Origin: JBHGAV01 sp041946685
Lineage (GTDB): Bacteria > Acidobacteriota > Terriglobia > Bryobacterales > Bryobacteraceae
NCBI GenBank assembly: GCA_041946685.1
Contig: JBHGAV010000013.1
Span: 1-64,000 of the forward strand
Direction: 5' to 3'
DNA length: 64,000 bases
Position 1 is the stretch's first letter; every line of letters starts with the position of its first letter. Positions 1 through 8,657 of this stretch are shown here, one piece after another. A program made the position numbers and the translations under genes. A model generated the notes under the pieces. It was not told the origin of the DNA. It did not search any database and saw only the letters and a program-made list of their open reading frames with translations.

Positions 1-1
1 A

Positions 2-97
2 GGTTCGTACCCGGTCTTCTTCATGAGCGACGTCCATGGCAAGACGGCGATCTACGCCTTGCGGGTTGACAGGCTCGTCGAGAAGACGGAAACTTAG
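2..97 (+). CDS. C-terminal end of an unidentified protein (partial)
   Basis: The window opens inside this gene; only the last 31 codons before TAG are present. The tail reads GSYPVFFMSDVHGKTAIYAL and ends RLVEKTET. It is too short to assign a family. It ends 13 bp before the next ATG on the same strand, so the two genes may be cotranscribed. Confidence 0.55.
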   Translation, partial: GSYPVFFMSDVHGKTAIYALRVDRLVEKTET

Positions 98-110
98 GGC
101 GGACGGGGTC

Positions 111-908
111 ATGATTCGGACGTTGGTGATCGCTGCCTGCTTGTGGCTGGTTCCTCTCCAGGCCGCCACCCGGCTGCTGGTCACGGTCGTCGAGCAGAGA
201 ACCGGGACACCGGTCCGGGGTCTCCGTGCGGAGGATTTCACGGTCTCCGACAGCGGCCAGCCGCGCCGCGTGGAATCGGCCGAATCGGGCGCGGGCCTGA
301 TCGACGTGATGCTGCTGCTCGACACGAGCCTCCTGGGAGCGGTCGTACAGCCCGTGGCGGAGAGTCTGATCGGGCAGCTCCAGCCGAAGGAGCAGATGGC
401 GATCGTCGCCTTTCACTCGGCCGCGGACCTGATCCAGGACTTCACCGCCAGCCAGGATCTTCTCCGCCGCGCCGTCGGCTCGGTGAAGTACGGCAACACG
501 CCGCGCGTGCTCGACGCGGTGTACGCCGCCATCGACGGCGGCTTTCAGGCCAGCACCTACCGGCGCGCTCTGATCCTGCTGACAGCCGGAGTGGAGGGGC
601 CCAGCCGCATGAGCGAGCGGGAGATCGTGAAGCTGGCCCGGCGTAACGGCGTCTCCATTTATCCTGTGTTCGTCCTCGGCAGGGAGAAGCCCATGTTCGA
701 ACGGCTGGCGCGGCAAACCGGCGGAGCCTGCTTCGAACTCAGGGAGAAGCAGAGCGTGATGGATTCCAAGACCGCACCGCGCATCTTTGACGCCATGCGC
801 TCTCCTTACATCGTCAGCGTGGAAGGCAATCTGGCGCTGGGGGAGAGAGTGAGGGTGGAAGTGAAAAGGCCGGAGAGGCTATTCGTCTCCGGCCTTCCAC
901 TCGACTGA
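111..908 (+). CDS. Secreted VWFA-domain protein, acidobacterial type
   Basis: 265 aa. The start is the ATG with GGACGGGG upstream; it gives a signal peptide (MIRTLVIAACLWLVPLQA) followed by TRLLVTVVEQRTGTPVRGL and EDFTVSD. That opening is typical of the acidobacterial VWFA-related family (TIGR03436-like). The VWA core begins at IDVMLLLDTS; the metal site is degenerate (DTSLL rather than DxSxS), so divalent-cation adhesion is uncertain. The family is exported and usually of unknown role, probably protein-protein contact in the envelope. Its last codons also hold a hairpin that works as a terminator for the facing gene (see 862-896). Confidence 0.8.
   Translation: MIRTLVIAACLWLVPLQAATRLLVTVVEQRTGTPVRGLRAEDFTVSDSGQPRRVESAESGAGLIDVMLLLDTSLLGAVVQPVAESLIGQLQPKEQMAIVAFHSAADLIQDFTASQDLLRRAVGSVKYGNTPRVLDAVYAAIDGGFQASTYRRALILLTAGVEGPSRMSEREIVKLARRNGVSIYPVFVLGREKPMFERLARQTGGACFELREKQSVMDSKTAPRIFDAMRSPYIVSVEGNLALGERVRVEVKRPERLFVSGLPLD
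862..896 (-). terminator. Rho-independent terminator inside the 3' end of the VWFA gene
   Basis: Positions 866-876 (AAGGCCGGAGA) and 886-896 (TCTCCGGCCTT) form a perfect 11-bp inverted repeat with a 9-nt loop. Read on the minus strand the stem is followed by TTTTCACTT, the usual intrinsic-terminator layout. It lies 43 bp past the stop of the minus-strand gene 939-1811, whose transcript it would end. On the plus strand there is no T run, so the VWFA mRNA would carry the hairpin without being terminated by it. Confidence 0.7.
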
Positions 909-938
909 GGTGCTACTGCGACTCGCGGGAGTGGAAAC

Positions 939-1811
939 CTAGTTCCGCGCCTGGACCACCTTCGGGCTCGACAGGTATCCGGAGATCTGGTCCTTGTTGA
1001 CCTCGTTTACGACGATCTCGTAGGGCTGCCGCGCACCTGCCATGTAGAACTGCACCGGCTCGTTGGTATTCTTGTCCTTCTTCTCAACCTTCTTGTCGTC
1101 GGCGATGAGCTGGATGGTGTACTTGTTCTTCTTGGGGTCGGCCTTGCTGAGTTGGATCATGACGCCGCCGACTTTCTGGAACTGCTTGGACTTCATCAGG
1201 CGGAATTCGCTGTAGTTCCTGTCGCCCAGGGCGCGCAGGGCGGCCAGTTCCTTGGCGTTGGTCGCGATCAGGCCGCTCTGCACTCCCAGGTCGCCCCGGA
1301 CGCTCTTGAGCTCGGAGATCGTCCTTTCCAGCTCGGACTTAGTGGAGGCCACTTCCGTCCTTACGTTACTGACATCGGTGGACACGTCCGAGATCTTGGT
1401 GTTGGCGGTGGCGGCCGCATCCTTGACCTCCGTCAGTTGGCTGGCCACCTGCGCCTGCTGCCTCGCCTGGTCCTCCTGAATCTGCCTGGCGAGCTGGTCG
1501 GCGTGCTTCAAGGCGTCTTTTCGCGCCTGTCCGGCAGCCACTGCCGCCTGTTGGCGGGCTTGCTCCAGTTGCTCCCGCAGATCGTTCAGGTGGTTGCGGC
1601 TGGATGCCGTGCTCAGACTGGATGCCTCTCGGACTTTGGCAACCTCGTTCAGCAGGGTATCCTTCATCACCGCGACGTCGTGCTTCAGGCCGTCCAACCA
1701 TACGAAGGTGACGGCATTGGCCACAGCCAAAGCCAGGACGATCCCGAACAGGATCGGGACCAGAATGCCAGTTCTCTTTCCCTCAGGCGCTTTCGGTGCC
1801 GGTTCACTCAT
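939..1811 (-). CDS. Membrane-anchored coiled-coil protein
   Basis: 290 aa. The start MSEPAPKAPEGKRT is preceded by GAGGAG at good spacing; a longer reading frame to 1862 adds 17 residues without support. After a short cytoplasmic tail there is one membrane helix (about residues 15-37, ILVPILFGIVLALAVANAV), then a long heptad-like region rich in Ala, Gln, Lys and Glu (about 45-190), then a small globular C-terminus with a KKNKYTIQLIADDKK segment. The layout suggests a single-pass protein with a periplasmic coiled coil and small cap. I recognise no family. It is monocistronic by position and ended by the hairpin at 862-896. Confidence 0.7.
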   Translation of the reverse strand: MSEPAPKAPEGKRTGILVPILFGIVLALAVANAVTFVWLDGLKHDVAVMKDTLLNEVAKVREASSLSTASSRNHLNDLREQLEQARQQAAVAAGQARKDALKHADQLARQIQEDQARQQAQVASQLTEVKDAAATANTKISDVSTDVSNVRTEVASTKSELERTISELKSVRGDLGVQSGLIATNAKELAALRALGDRNYSEFRLMKSKQFQKVGGVMIQLSKADPKKNKYTIQLIADDKKVEKKDKNTNEPVQFYMAGARQPYEIVVNEVNKDQISGYLSSPKVVQARN

Positions 1812-2029
1812 TGGTTCATCTCCTCGCCTTCTACGGACGCAACTTAGCTGCCAGAACTCCAACTACTCGCAATCAACTGAAAAAAAGGCACATACACAGA
1901 TAGTCCCCGGATTACGCCTATGTAAGAACTGCTCACAGAGCCACCGTTTGGAAGGAACAGTTACATGCCCGGCTCCCAGCGCCTTGACGATTGTGGCGCT
2001 TTCCGATAGCCTCTCAAAAGGCCACGCCC

Positions 2030-2893
2030 ATGGACACCAATGGAAAACCATCGCGCCGCGCCCTGCTGGGCACCGGCATCGCCGCATTCGCTGCGGGAGG
2101 GCTGTCGCCCGCTGCCCGTTCACAGCAGAGTCCGCGCCCCACGCGCGTTCTGTTCCTAATCGGCGACTACTACCATAACCCCGCCATGCAGGAGACTGCC
2201 TGGCGTAAGGTGCTCGGCACAACGGGCTGGCGGCTGATGTTCGCCCAGGAGCCCAGCTTCATCACGCCGGAGGTCATGGCCGGCGCCGACCTCTACGTCA
2301 TGGGCCGCTATGCCACCGATACCCAGTCGGTCAACATCTCGCTCGGCTGGTCGCCGGACAAGATCGTCGAGAAGCGCCCGGCGCCGGAAGACTTCATGTC
2401 GCCCCAGCACGAAGAGCTGATCGCGAAGAACGTCCGGCGCGGAATGGGCTTGATCGCCATGCACTGCGCCATCTGGAACCCCAAGAGCCGGCTCTACCTG
2501 GACGTGCTGGGCGTGGACAAGCCCGTCATGCATGGGCCGGTGGTTACGGCGAACATGTACGGCCTGAACCAGGACCATCCGATTACCAAAGGGATTCCTG
2601 AATTCAGCGTGGGAATCGACGAGGTTTTCGACGCCGTGATGAAGCCGGGCCAGCACGTGCCGCTGTACCGGACCAGGCAGGATGCTCCCGCAAGAGACGC
2701 GATCGGCGCCTGGTGCCGGCAGGAAGGCGAAGGCCGCGTGGTGGCGCTCCTGGCGGGGCACACCACCGGCCCTTACGGAACCCGGCAATTCCAGGAGATC
2801 ATGTGGCGCTCGGCCCACTGGGCGCTCAAGCGCGACATCCCTCCGGCCCCAGAGGACCTGTCCCCCACGGGCAGCGGGAGAAGCCAGCGATAG
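2030..2893 (+). CDS. ThuA-like domain protein with Tat signal
   Basis: 287 aa. The chosen ATG gives MDTNGKPSRRALLGTGIAAF, a twin-arginine-type leader (SRRALL). The body (VLFLIGDYYHNPAMQETAWR, then GLIAMHCAIWNP, DHPITKGIPEF, and GRVVALLAGHT) is typical of ThuA-like proteins, which have a class I glutamine-amidotransferase fold and occur in sugar-utilisation loci of Acidobacteria and Planctomycetes. The substrate is unknown. It lies 35 bp upstream of tdh and may be transcribed with it. The upstream 218 bp (1812-2029) hold the divergent promoter region; I see no clear hexamers there. Confidence 0.75.
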   Translation: MDTNGKPSRRALLGTGIAAFAAGGLSPAARSQQSPRPTRVLFLIGDYYHNPAMQETAWRKVLGTTGWRLMFAQEPSFITPEVMAGADLYVMGRYATDTQSVNISLGWSPDKIVEKRPAPEDFMSPQHEELIAKNVRRGMGLIAMHCAIWNPKSRLYLDVLGVDKPVMHGPVVTANMYGLNQDHPITKGIPEFSVGIDEVFDAVMKPGQHVPLYRTRQDAPARDAIGAWCRQEGEGRVVALLAGHTTGPYGTRQFQEIMWRSAHWALKRDIPPAPEDLSPTGSGRSQR

Positions 2894-2928
2894 GGTTGCT
2901 CTGAGAAGCCGCCCGGGGGAGGTGACGC

Positions 2929-3957
2929 TTGCGCGCGCTGGTCAAGAGCAGGGCTGAGCGGGGCCTGTGGCTGGAAGATGTCCCACGGCCCGAGCCCGGA
3001 ATCAACGACGTCCTGATCAAGGTCCTGTTGACGGGCATCTGCGGCACGGACCTGCACATCTACGAATGGGACGAGTGGGCGGCGGCCAATATTCCGGTGC
3101 CCATGGTGGTGGGGCACGAGTTCGTGGGCGAAGTGGTCGAAGTCGGCTCCAACGTGACGGGCTTCCGTCCCGGCGAGATCGTGGGAGGCGAAGGCCACGT
3201 GGTCTGCGGGCGGTGCCGCAATTGCCTGGCGGGCAGGCGTCACCTCTGCGCCAACTCGAAGGGTTTGGGAGTGCAGCGTCCGGGCGCGTATGCCGAGTAT
3301 GTGGTACTGCCCATGAGCAACATCTGGCGGCACAAGCCCACGGTTCCCCTGGAGATCGCCGCGATCTTCGACCCCTTCGGCAACGCCGTACACACCGCGC
3401 TGACCTTCAAGGTGCTCGGCGAGGACGTGCTGATTACCGGCGCGGGCCCGATCGGCATCATGGCGGCGGCGGTGGTGCGTCACGCGGGCGCGCGCCACGT
3501 GGTCATCACTGACGTCAATCCCTATCGTCTGGAGCTGGCGCGTAAGTTGGATGTGACGCTGGCGGTGGACACGCGCGAGCAGCCTCTCGGCGAGGTGCAG
3601 AAGAAACTCGGGATGGCGGAGGGCTTCGACGTCGGGCTGGAGATGTCGGGTCACCCGGCGGCCTTCCGGGAGATGCTCGCGAACATGGCGCACGGCGGGC
3701 GTATTGCAATGCTGGGCATCCCTAAAGGCGAAATGGCGATCGACTGGAGCCGCGTGATCTTCAACATGATGACGATCAAGGGCATCTACGGCCGGGAGAT
3801 GTACGAGAGCTGGTACATGATGACGGTGATGCTGGAATCGGGCCTGGACATCACGCCGGTGATCACGCACCGCCTCGCCTGGCACGAGTACGAGAAGGGG
3901 CTCGAGGCCATGCGATCCGGCGAGTCCGGCAAGGTGATCCTGGACTGGCGCGTGTAG
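2929..3957 (+). CDS. tdh: L-threonine 3-dehydrogenase
   Basis: 342 aa, the family's normal length. It oxidises L-threonine to 2-amino-3-ketobutyrate with NAD+. The TTG start is supported by GGGGGAGG seven bases upstream. Zinc-dependent medium-chain dehydrogenase motifs are intact: catalytic C38-GTD-LH43, GHEFVGEVVEVG, structural-zinc cysteines in CGRCRNCLAGRRHLC, and the Rossmann segment ITGAGPIGIMAAAVVRHAGA. The next gene, kbl, begins 12 bp downstream, so the pair forms the standard two-step threonine-to-glycine plus acetyl-CoA operon. Confidence 0.95.
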   Translation: MRALVKSRAERGLWLEDVPRPEPGINDVLIKVLLTGICGTDLHIYEWDEWAAANIPVPMVVGHEFVGEVVEVGSNVTGFRPGEIVGGEGHVVCGRCRNCLAGRRHLCANSKGLGVQRPGAYAEYVVLPMSNIWRHKPTVPLEIAAIFDPFGNAVHTALTFKVLGEDVLITGAGPIGIMAAAVVRHAGARHVVITDVNPYRLELARKLDVTLAVDTREQPLGEVQKKLGMAEGFDVGLEMSGHPAAFREMLANMAHGGRIAMLGIPKGEMAIDWSRVIFNMMTIKGIYGREMYESWYMMTVMLESGLDITPVITHRLAWHEYEKGLEAMRSGESGKVILDWRV

Positions 3958-3969
3958 GAGGGCGGAGGA

Positions 3970-5163
3970 ATGTACGGCGGGGTGCGGGAGTCGCTGGTTG
4001 GGAGGCTGGATGAGATCGCACGCGCGGGCCTGTTCAAGGAGGAGCGCGTGCTCCAGACGCCGCAACAGGCGCGGGTGGGGGTGCCGCGCGGCGAAGTCCT
4101 TAACCTGTGCGCGAACAACTACCTGGGCCTGGCCAATCACCCCGACGTCATCCGCGCCGCGCAGGAAGCTTTGTCGAAGTGGGGGTTCGGCATGGCCTCC
4201 GTGCGCTTCATCTGCGGGACGCAGGCGGTTCACAAGGAGCTGGAGCGGCGCCTGAGCGAGTTCCTGGGCATGGAGGACACGGTCCTCTACAACTCCTGCT
4301 TCGACGCCAACGGCGGGCTGTTCGAGACGCTGCTCGACGAGAACGACGCGGTGATCTCCGACGAGCTGAACCATGCCAGCATCATCGACGGCATCCGCCT
4401 TTGCAGGGCGCAGCGGTTCCGGTACCGGAATTCCGACATGGAGGACCTGGAGGCGATGCTCAAGGAGGCGGCCGGCGCCCGGCACAAGCTGATCGCCACC
4501 GACGGCGTCTTCTCCATGGACGGCTACCTGGCCAGGCTCCAAGAAATCTGCGATCTTGCCGAGAGATACGGCGCCATGGTGATGGTCGACGATTCGCACG
4601 CCGTCGGATTCGTCGGCACGAGCGGCCGCGGGACTCCCGAGCATTGCGGCGTGATGGGGAGAGTGGACATCCTCACGGGCACGCTCGGCAAGGCGCTCGG
4701 CGGCGCGTGCGGCGGTTACACGGCTACGAGGAGGGAGATTGCGGCCCTCTTGCGACAGCGCAGCCGGCCCTACCTGTTCTCCAATTCCCTGCCCCCTTCG
4801 ATTGCGGCGGCGTGCCTCAAGGTGCTGGAGTTGCTCTCGGGGTCGGACGATCTGCGGCGGCGGCTGTGGGAGAACGCCGCGTTGTTTCGCGAGCGCATGA
4901 CCGCGCTCGGCTTCCGGGTTCTTCCGGGCGAGCACCCGATCGTGCCGGTGATGATCGGCGACGCCTCCGAGGCGGTGCGCCTGGCGAGCAGGCTGCTCGA
5001 CAAAGGCGTGTACGTCGTGGCCTTCTCCTATCCGGTGGTTCCCAAGGACAAGGCGCGCATCCGGGTTCAGGTTTCGGCCTCTCATACGCGCGAGGATCTG
5101 GAGCTGGCGGCCAGGATGTTCGCCGAAGCGCGGGACGAGGTGGCTGGCAGCCCACGCCGGTAG
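3970..5163 (+). CDS. kbl: Glycine C-acetyltransferase (2-amino-3-ketobutyrate CoA ligase)
   Basis: 397 aa, full length for this PLP enzyme of the alpha-oxoamine synthase family. It cleaves 2-amino-3-ketobutyrate with CoA to glycine and acetyl-CoA. Family marks are LCANNYLGLANHPDV, FICGTQAVHKELERRL, VMVDDSHAVGFVGTSGRGTP and the PLP-lysine region GTLGKALGGACGG. The ATG is preceded by GGCGGAGGA. It directly follows tdh, which settles the annotation over 8-amino-7-oxononanoate synthase. Confidence 0.95.
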   Translation: MYGGVRESLVGRLDEIARAGLFKEERVLQTPQQARVGVPRGEVLNLCANNYLGLANHPDVIRAAQEALSKWGFGMASVRFICGTQAVHKELERRLSEFLGMEDTVLYNSCFDANGGLFETLLDENDAVISDELNHASIIDGIRLCRAQRFRYRNSDMEDLEAMLKEAAGARHKLIATDGVFSMDGYLARLQEICDLAERYGAMVMVDDSHAVGFVGTSGRGTPEHCGVMGRVDILTGTLGKALGGACGGYTATRREIAALLRQRSRPYLFSNSLPPSIAAACLKVLELLSGSDDLRRRLWENAALFRERMTALGFRVLPGEHPIVPVMIGDASEAVRLASRLLDKGVYVVAFSYPVVPKDKARIRVQVSASHTREDLELAARMFAEARDEVAGSPRR

Positions 5164-5200
5164 CCGCGTCGCCCGCGGAAAAACTGTCAAGAGCGTCGAA

Positions 5201-5860
5201 TCATCTCGAACGGGGTCGAGTACGTGGCTCGCGAGGATTGCGGGGAGCGGAGGCAGCGATCCGGGACCGAATCCATTTCAGGGGGACGAACATGGACACC
5301 CGCTCCTGGTAACTGCGGTAAGCGTCACCAAACTCGCGGACCAGCTTGCGCTCCTCAAGGAGCGTTCCAACCACAATGTAGACGGTGAGCACGCTGTTGC
5401 CGACCAACGACGCCATGTCCAGGTCGCCCGCCCACAACAGCAGCACAACCGCGGTGTACCAGGGATGCCGGACCAGACCGAGGATCCCACTCGAATCGAT
5501 TCCACCCCCCGCCCCAATCCCCCCGGAGGATGCTCCCCGCAACTGGCTGATCCCGAAGAACTGTCCGAGACTGTAGTGCCTTCCGCCAGCGACCACGAGC
5601 AGGATGCCGCAGGCCAGGAGCAGGTATTGGGGGACCAGCCATGCGCCTTCCCAGCGGAAGATCGCATCTTGCCTAAGGGAGTGCGCGTACCACAGAACCG
5701 GGATCAGCGTGAGCATCGCGATTGAGTTGAAGAATAGCCGGTAGAACCGGAAGGAGTCGCCCAGCCTGCGCTTCAGGAAGCCGGTCGCCGTCTCCGAGAT
5801 CATTGCGCTGTGTAGCGTGCAGTACGCCGTCCAGGCGAGGGCAAGGAGGAGGTATTTCAT
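5201..5860 (-). CDS. Isoprenylcysteine carboxyl methyltransferase-like membrane protein
   Basis: 219 aa integral membrane protein with about five hydrophobic helices. The C-terminal half carries the ICMT/PEMT-type signature: LVRHPWYTAVVLLLWAG, then LLEERKLVREFGDAYRSYQ. In this family that region binds SAM. Bacterial members methylate unknown acceptors, sometimes lipids, and are often annotated NnrU or isoprenylcysteine methyltransferase. It converges on kbl with a 37-bp gap; a CCGCG/CGCGG dyad there has no T run and is not called as a terminator. Confidence 0.75.
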   Translation of the reverse strand: MKYLLLALAWTAYCTLHSAMISETATGFLKRRLGDSFRFYRLFFNSIAMLTLIPVLWYAHSLRQDAIFRWEGAWLVPQYLLLACGILLVVAGGRHYSLGQFFGISQLRGASSGGIGAGGGIDSSGILGLVRHPWYTAVVLLLWAGDLDMASLVGNSVLTVYIVVGTLLEERKLVREFGDAYRSYQERVSMFVPLKWIRSRIAASAPRNPREPRTRPRSR

Positions 5861-5971
5861 TGATTTCCCCGTTGCGGCTTGCGAGCCTCGAACATGAGAT
5901 CATCTACGCTAGCCGCCGGATGGCGTTCGTTGACCGCTCCCTCACGGTCGCGGGCGGCGCGGTCTCGGGGG

Positions 5972-7567
5972 TTACCGGAGTTCAGCGGGTTCCGTGTCCG
6001 AGTAGCCGAGGCTGAAGACTCCAGGGAACGTCCCGCCGCCCACCAGCGGGACCGTGTACAGCGCCGGCTCGTCGCGTGCCGGCGACAACGTCAGTTGCAC
6101 CCTGGCAGCAGCGGACCCGCCGCCAGGCAACTGCGAAATGAGCGCTGCCGGAATCGTGATCGAGCCTGCCGTCGCAGGCGCCTGGCAGAACGCCGCGGCG
6201 GAGCCCGCATAAACGCCGGCTTGCACCCATTCCCGATCGGTGTAACCGGCACTGTCCCAGGTCAGGGTCAGGTCCTTCTCCCGAGAGACTGTGGAAACAG
6301 AGGCCCGATTCGTCCAACGCAGCATGGGCGGAATTCGCAGGCCGGCCTGGAACGCGGCGATATCTTTGCCCCCCGGCACATTCACCCACCAATCGCCGGT
6401 AACGAAGAACGAGGCCGGGATCGCAGCCGGCACGTAAGTCATTGCCGAAAACGTCCTCGAATAGAACCCGTGGCCTCCCTCCATAGGCAGGCGCACGCCT
6501 GTGGAACCAACAACCATCGGCAAGCCGGCGTCGAAGGCGCGCGGACTCAGGATACCCGCCGCGATTGCGTTCTGGCTGATCCGGCATCCGGTGGTCTGGG
6601 CGGAGAGCGCGCCGGTGATCGCCTGGACACCTGGAGCATAGAGCTCAAGGAAGAGCAGGGTGACAGCCTCGTCGCGCCGGTAACGGCCCCACTCATCCGG
6701 AGACAGGCCGCTCACGAACGAGTTCTGGCTCAACGGGACGCTGCCGCCCTGGTCGAGTGTCGAGAGAGCCTCGGGTGAAAGTCCCAGCCGATGACGGCAC
6801 GGACCCGGCATACCTGCCGCCGCAATCGTTGGCGTGTTTCCGATCCGGCCGCCAACGTTGACGGCGACGGGGATGTAGCAGTCGTCGGGCACACCCGCGG
6901 GGAACCGGAAGTTGATCTGGTCCACGCCGGCGAGCCCCGGCGCCGGGCCGGCATAGTCGGGCGCCACGCCGATACCGGCAACCTCCACCGTTACCGCGGA
7001 GGCGCGCGCCGACCCCAATCCCGTCCCCCACAGCGTGATCCACTCCCCCGCCTGCACGGGTGTCGTCAAGCCAACCTTGAGGGGATCACCGCGCCAGACT
7101 TGTGCGAGGGCCGCGCCATTGCCCCCATAGGCGTCGGTAAAGACGCCGAAGTTCGAGCCGGTGATCCAGACGCTGGTGGAGTAAAGGACGCCGCTGGCAG
7201 CAACGGCAATTACTACAGCTTGTCCAAGCGGAGTGTCTGGGGGCACCAGCGCGGTGAACCCCGATGAAATACCGGGAAACGAAGTCCGCGCGGCGAGAAC
7301 TGTCATTTCGCGGGCCTCGCCTGCGCCAGGCGCGCGAAACCGCAGCGTAACCGGATCGTCCGGAAGGAGGCTGCCGCGCGGCGCGTAGAGGCGAGAAACG
7401 TCGACCTCGCAAAGCGATCCGGGCGCCAGTCCCGTCTCCGGCGTCTGGGGCCGCACGCGCGTGGCAGCATGGACCACGGAGATTGACACCAGATCAGAAG
7501 GACCCGGCGTCTGAGCGGACGCGGCCGACGCGCCTAGCAACACAACGACCACCAATTTTGCCTTCAT
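5972..7567 (-). CDS. Secreted protein with a Soli_cterm (TIGR03437-like) domain
   Basis: 531 aa with a signal peptide ending ASAASAQ. A central block (about residues 160-245: LKVGLTTPVQAGEWITLWGTG, then GVDQINFRFPAG and IPVAVNVGGRIGNTPTIAAA) matches the TIGR03437 domain that is expanded in Candidatus Solibacter and relatives; it is IPT/Ig-like. The N-terminal part has SLCEVDVSRLYAPRGSLLPD, probably another beta domain. The C-terminal part is beta-rich with no catalytic motif I recognise. This is one of the best taxonomic markers in the window. Role unknown, probably extracellular. Confidence 0.75.
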   Translation of the reverse strand: MKAKLVVVVLLGASAASAQTPGPSDLVSISVVHAATRVRPQTPETGLAPGSLCEVDVSRLYAPRGSLLPDDPVTLRFRAPGAGEAREMTVLAARTSFPGISSGFTALVPPDTPLGQAVVIAVAASGVLYSTSVWITGSNFGVFTDAYGGNGAALAQVWRGDPLKVGLTTPVQAGEWITLWGTGLGSARASAVTVEVAGIGVAPDYAGPAPGLAGVDQINFRFPAGVPDDCYIPVAVNVGGRIGNTPTIAAAGMPGPCRHRLGLSPEALSTLDQGGSVPLSQNSFVSGLSPDEWGRYRRDEAVTLLFLELYAPGVQAITGALSAQTTGCRISQNAIAAGILSPRAFDAGLPMVVGSTGVRLPMEGGHGFYSRTFSAMTYVPAAIPASFFVTGDWWVNVPGGKDIAAFQAGLRIPPMLRWTNRASVSTVSREKDLTLTWDSAGYTDREWVQAGVYAGSAAAFCQAPATAGSITIPAALISQLPGGGSAAARVQLTLSPARDEPALYTVPLVGGGTFPGVFSLGYSDTEPAELR

Positions 7568-7621
7568 CGGGTCCCTATGACGAGCAGCATTTCATCACTA
7601 CTGTCCGGCCGAAATCCTCCA

Positions 7622-8650
7622 TCAGTACGCCCAGCGCCAGAGGCTCGCGCCGGCCGTGTATCCCGCACCCACCGCCGCAAACAGAACGATGTCCCCTTTG
7701 CGGAGCTTGCCCGAGTTGAGGGCGTCGCGCGTGGCCAGCGGGATCGTTCCCGAAGTCGTGTTGCCGTACTCGCCGATGTTGATGATGACGTCCTCCCTCG
7801 CGATGCCCAGCCGGTCGGCTGTGGCGGTGATGATACGGAGGTTCGCCTGATGGGGGATGAATACCCGGACGTCCGAAGCCGCGAGGTTGTTCCGGGTCAG
7901 AAGCTCCCTGCACACCTCATACATCTTCCGCACTGCGAACTTGAAAACCTGCTGCCCATCCTGGTGGACGAAATGAAGCCGTTTCTCCACGGTCTCGGCG
8001 GAGGCCGGCATGCGGCTACCTCCGGCCGGCATGTTCAGGTAGGGTGCTCCGCTGCCGTCGATCTCGTTCAGGAAGTCGATGAGGCCCGCTCCGTCGCCTT
8101 CCCCCGGCTCAAGGAGCATGGCGCCGGCGCCGTCTCCGAAGAGCACGCAGGTGGCCCGGTCCTGGTAGTCGATGATGCGGGACATGGTGTCTGCGCCGAT
8201 CACCAGGACCCGCCTGTGAGTCCCGGCGGAGACCAGGTGAGCGCCGGTCGTCAACCCATAGAGGAATCCCGAGCAGGCAGCGATCAGGTCGAATCCCCAG
8301 CAGCCCTTTGCGCCCAGCCGGTCCTGCACGAGGCAGGCCGTGGAAGGGAAGAACATGTCCGGGGTGACGGTGCACACGATGATGGCGTCCAGGTCCGAAG
8401 GCTCAATGCCGCGCCCAGCCAGGGCGGCGTGGGCGGCTTCGACTGCAAGGTCGGAGGTGGCGACTCCCGGATCGGCGATGTGGCGCTGATGAATGCCGGT
8501 GCGGGCGAGGATCCACTCGTTGGTCGTGTCGACCATCCGCTCCAGTTCGGGATTGGTCAGCAACCTGGGAGGGGTGTAGCAGCCGAGCGCGGTGATTCTT
8601 GCTCCGCGCAGCGTGGCGCGGGCATTGGATAAATGAGAAGATGAGTTCAC
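7622..8650 (-). CDS. fabH: 3-oxoacyl-ACP synthase III
   Basis: 342 aa from a GTG start at 8650; longer in-frame extension would run into the divergent gene and is unlikely. It condenses acyl-CoA with malonyl-ACP to begin fatty-acid synthesis. The catalytic triad is visible: Cys126 in LIAACSGFLYGL, His in VFIPHQANLRI and Asn in NIGEYGNTTSGT. DTTNEWILARTGIHQRHIAD is the family's N-terminal signature. Shine-Dalgarno support for the GTG is weak. No other fab genes are adjacent, so a role in specialised acyl initiation cannot be excluded. Confidence 0.9.
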   Translation of the reverse strand: MNSSSHLSNARATLRGARITALGCYTPPRLLTNPELERMVDTTNEWILARTGIHQRHIADPGVATSDLAVEAAHAALAGRGIEPSDLDAIIVCTVTPDMFFPSTACLVQDRLGAKGCWGFDLIAACSGFLYGLTTGAHLVSAGTHRRVLVIGADTMSRIIDYQDRATCVLFGDGAGAMLLEPGEGDGAGLIDFLNEIDGSGAPYLNMPAGGSRMPASAETVEKRLHFVHQDGQQVFKFAVRKMYEVCRELLTRNNLAASDVRVFIPHQANLRIITATADRLGIAREDVIINIGEYGNTTSGTIPLATRDALNSGKLRKGDIVLFAAVGAGYTAGASLWRWAY

Positions 8651-8657
8651 TCTAGCT

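Noticed and set aside
2773..5190. Long open frame (about 805 codons) on the minus strand across tdh and kbl
   Set aside because: It is antisense to two clear enzymes, rich in Arg, His, Val and Ala as expected of a GC-rich mirror frame, and has no family signal.
5164..5200. CCGCG/CGCGG dyad after kbl as terminator
   Set aside because: Only a 5-bp stem and the following run is A on the plus strand, so no T run follows it in either direction of transcription.
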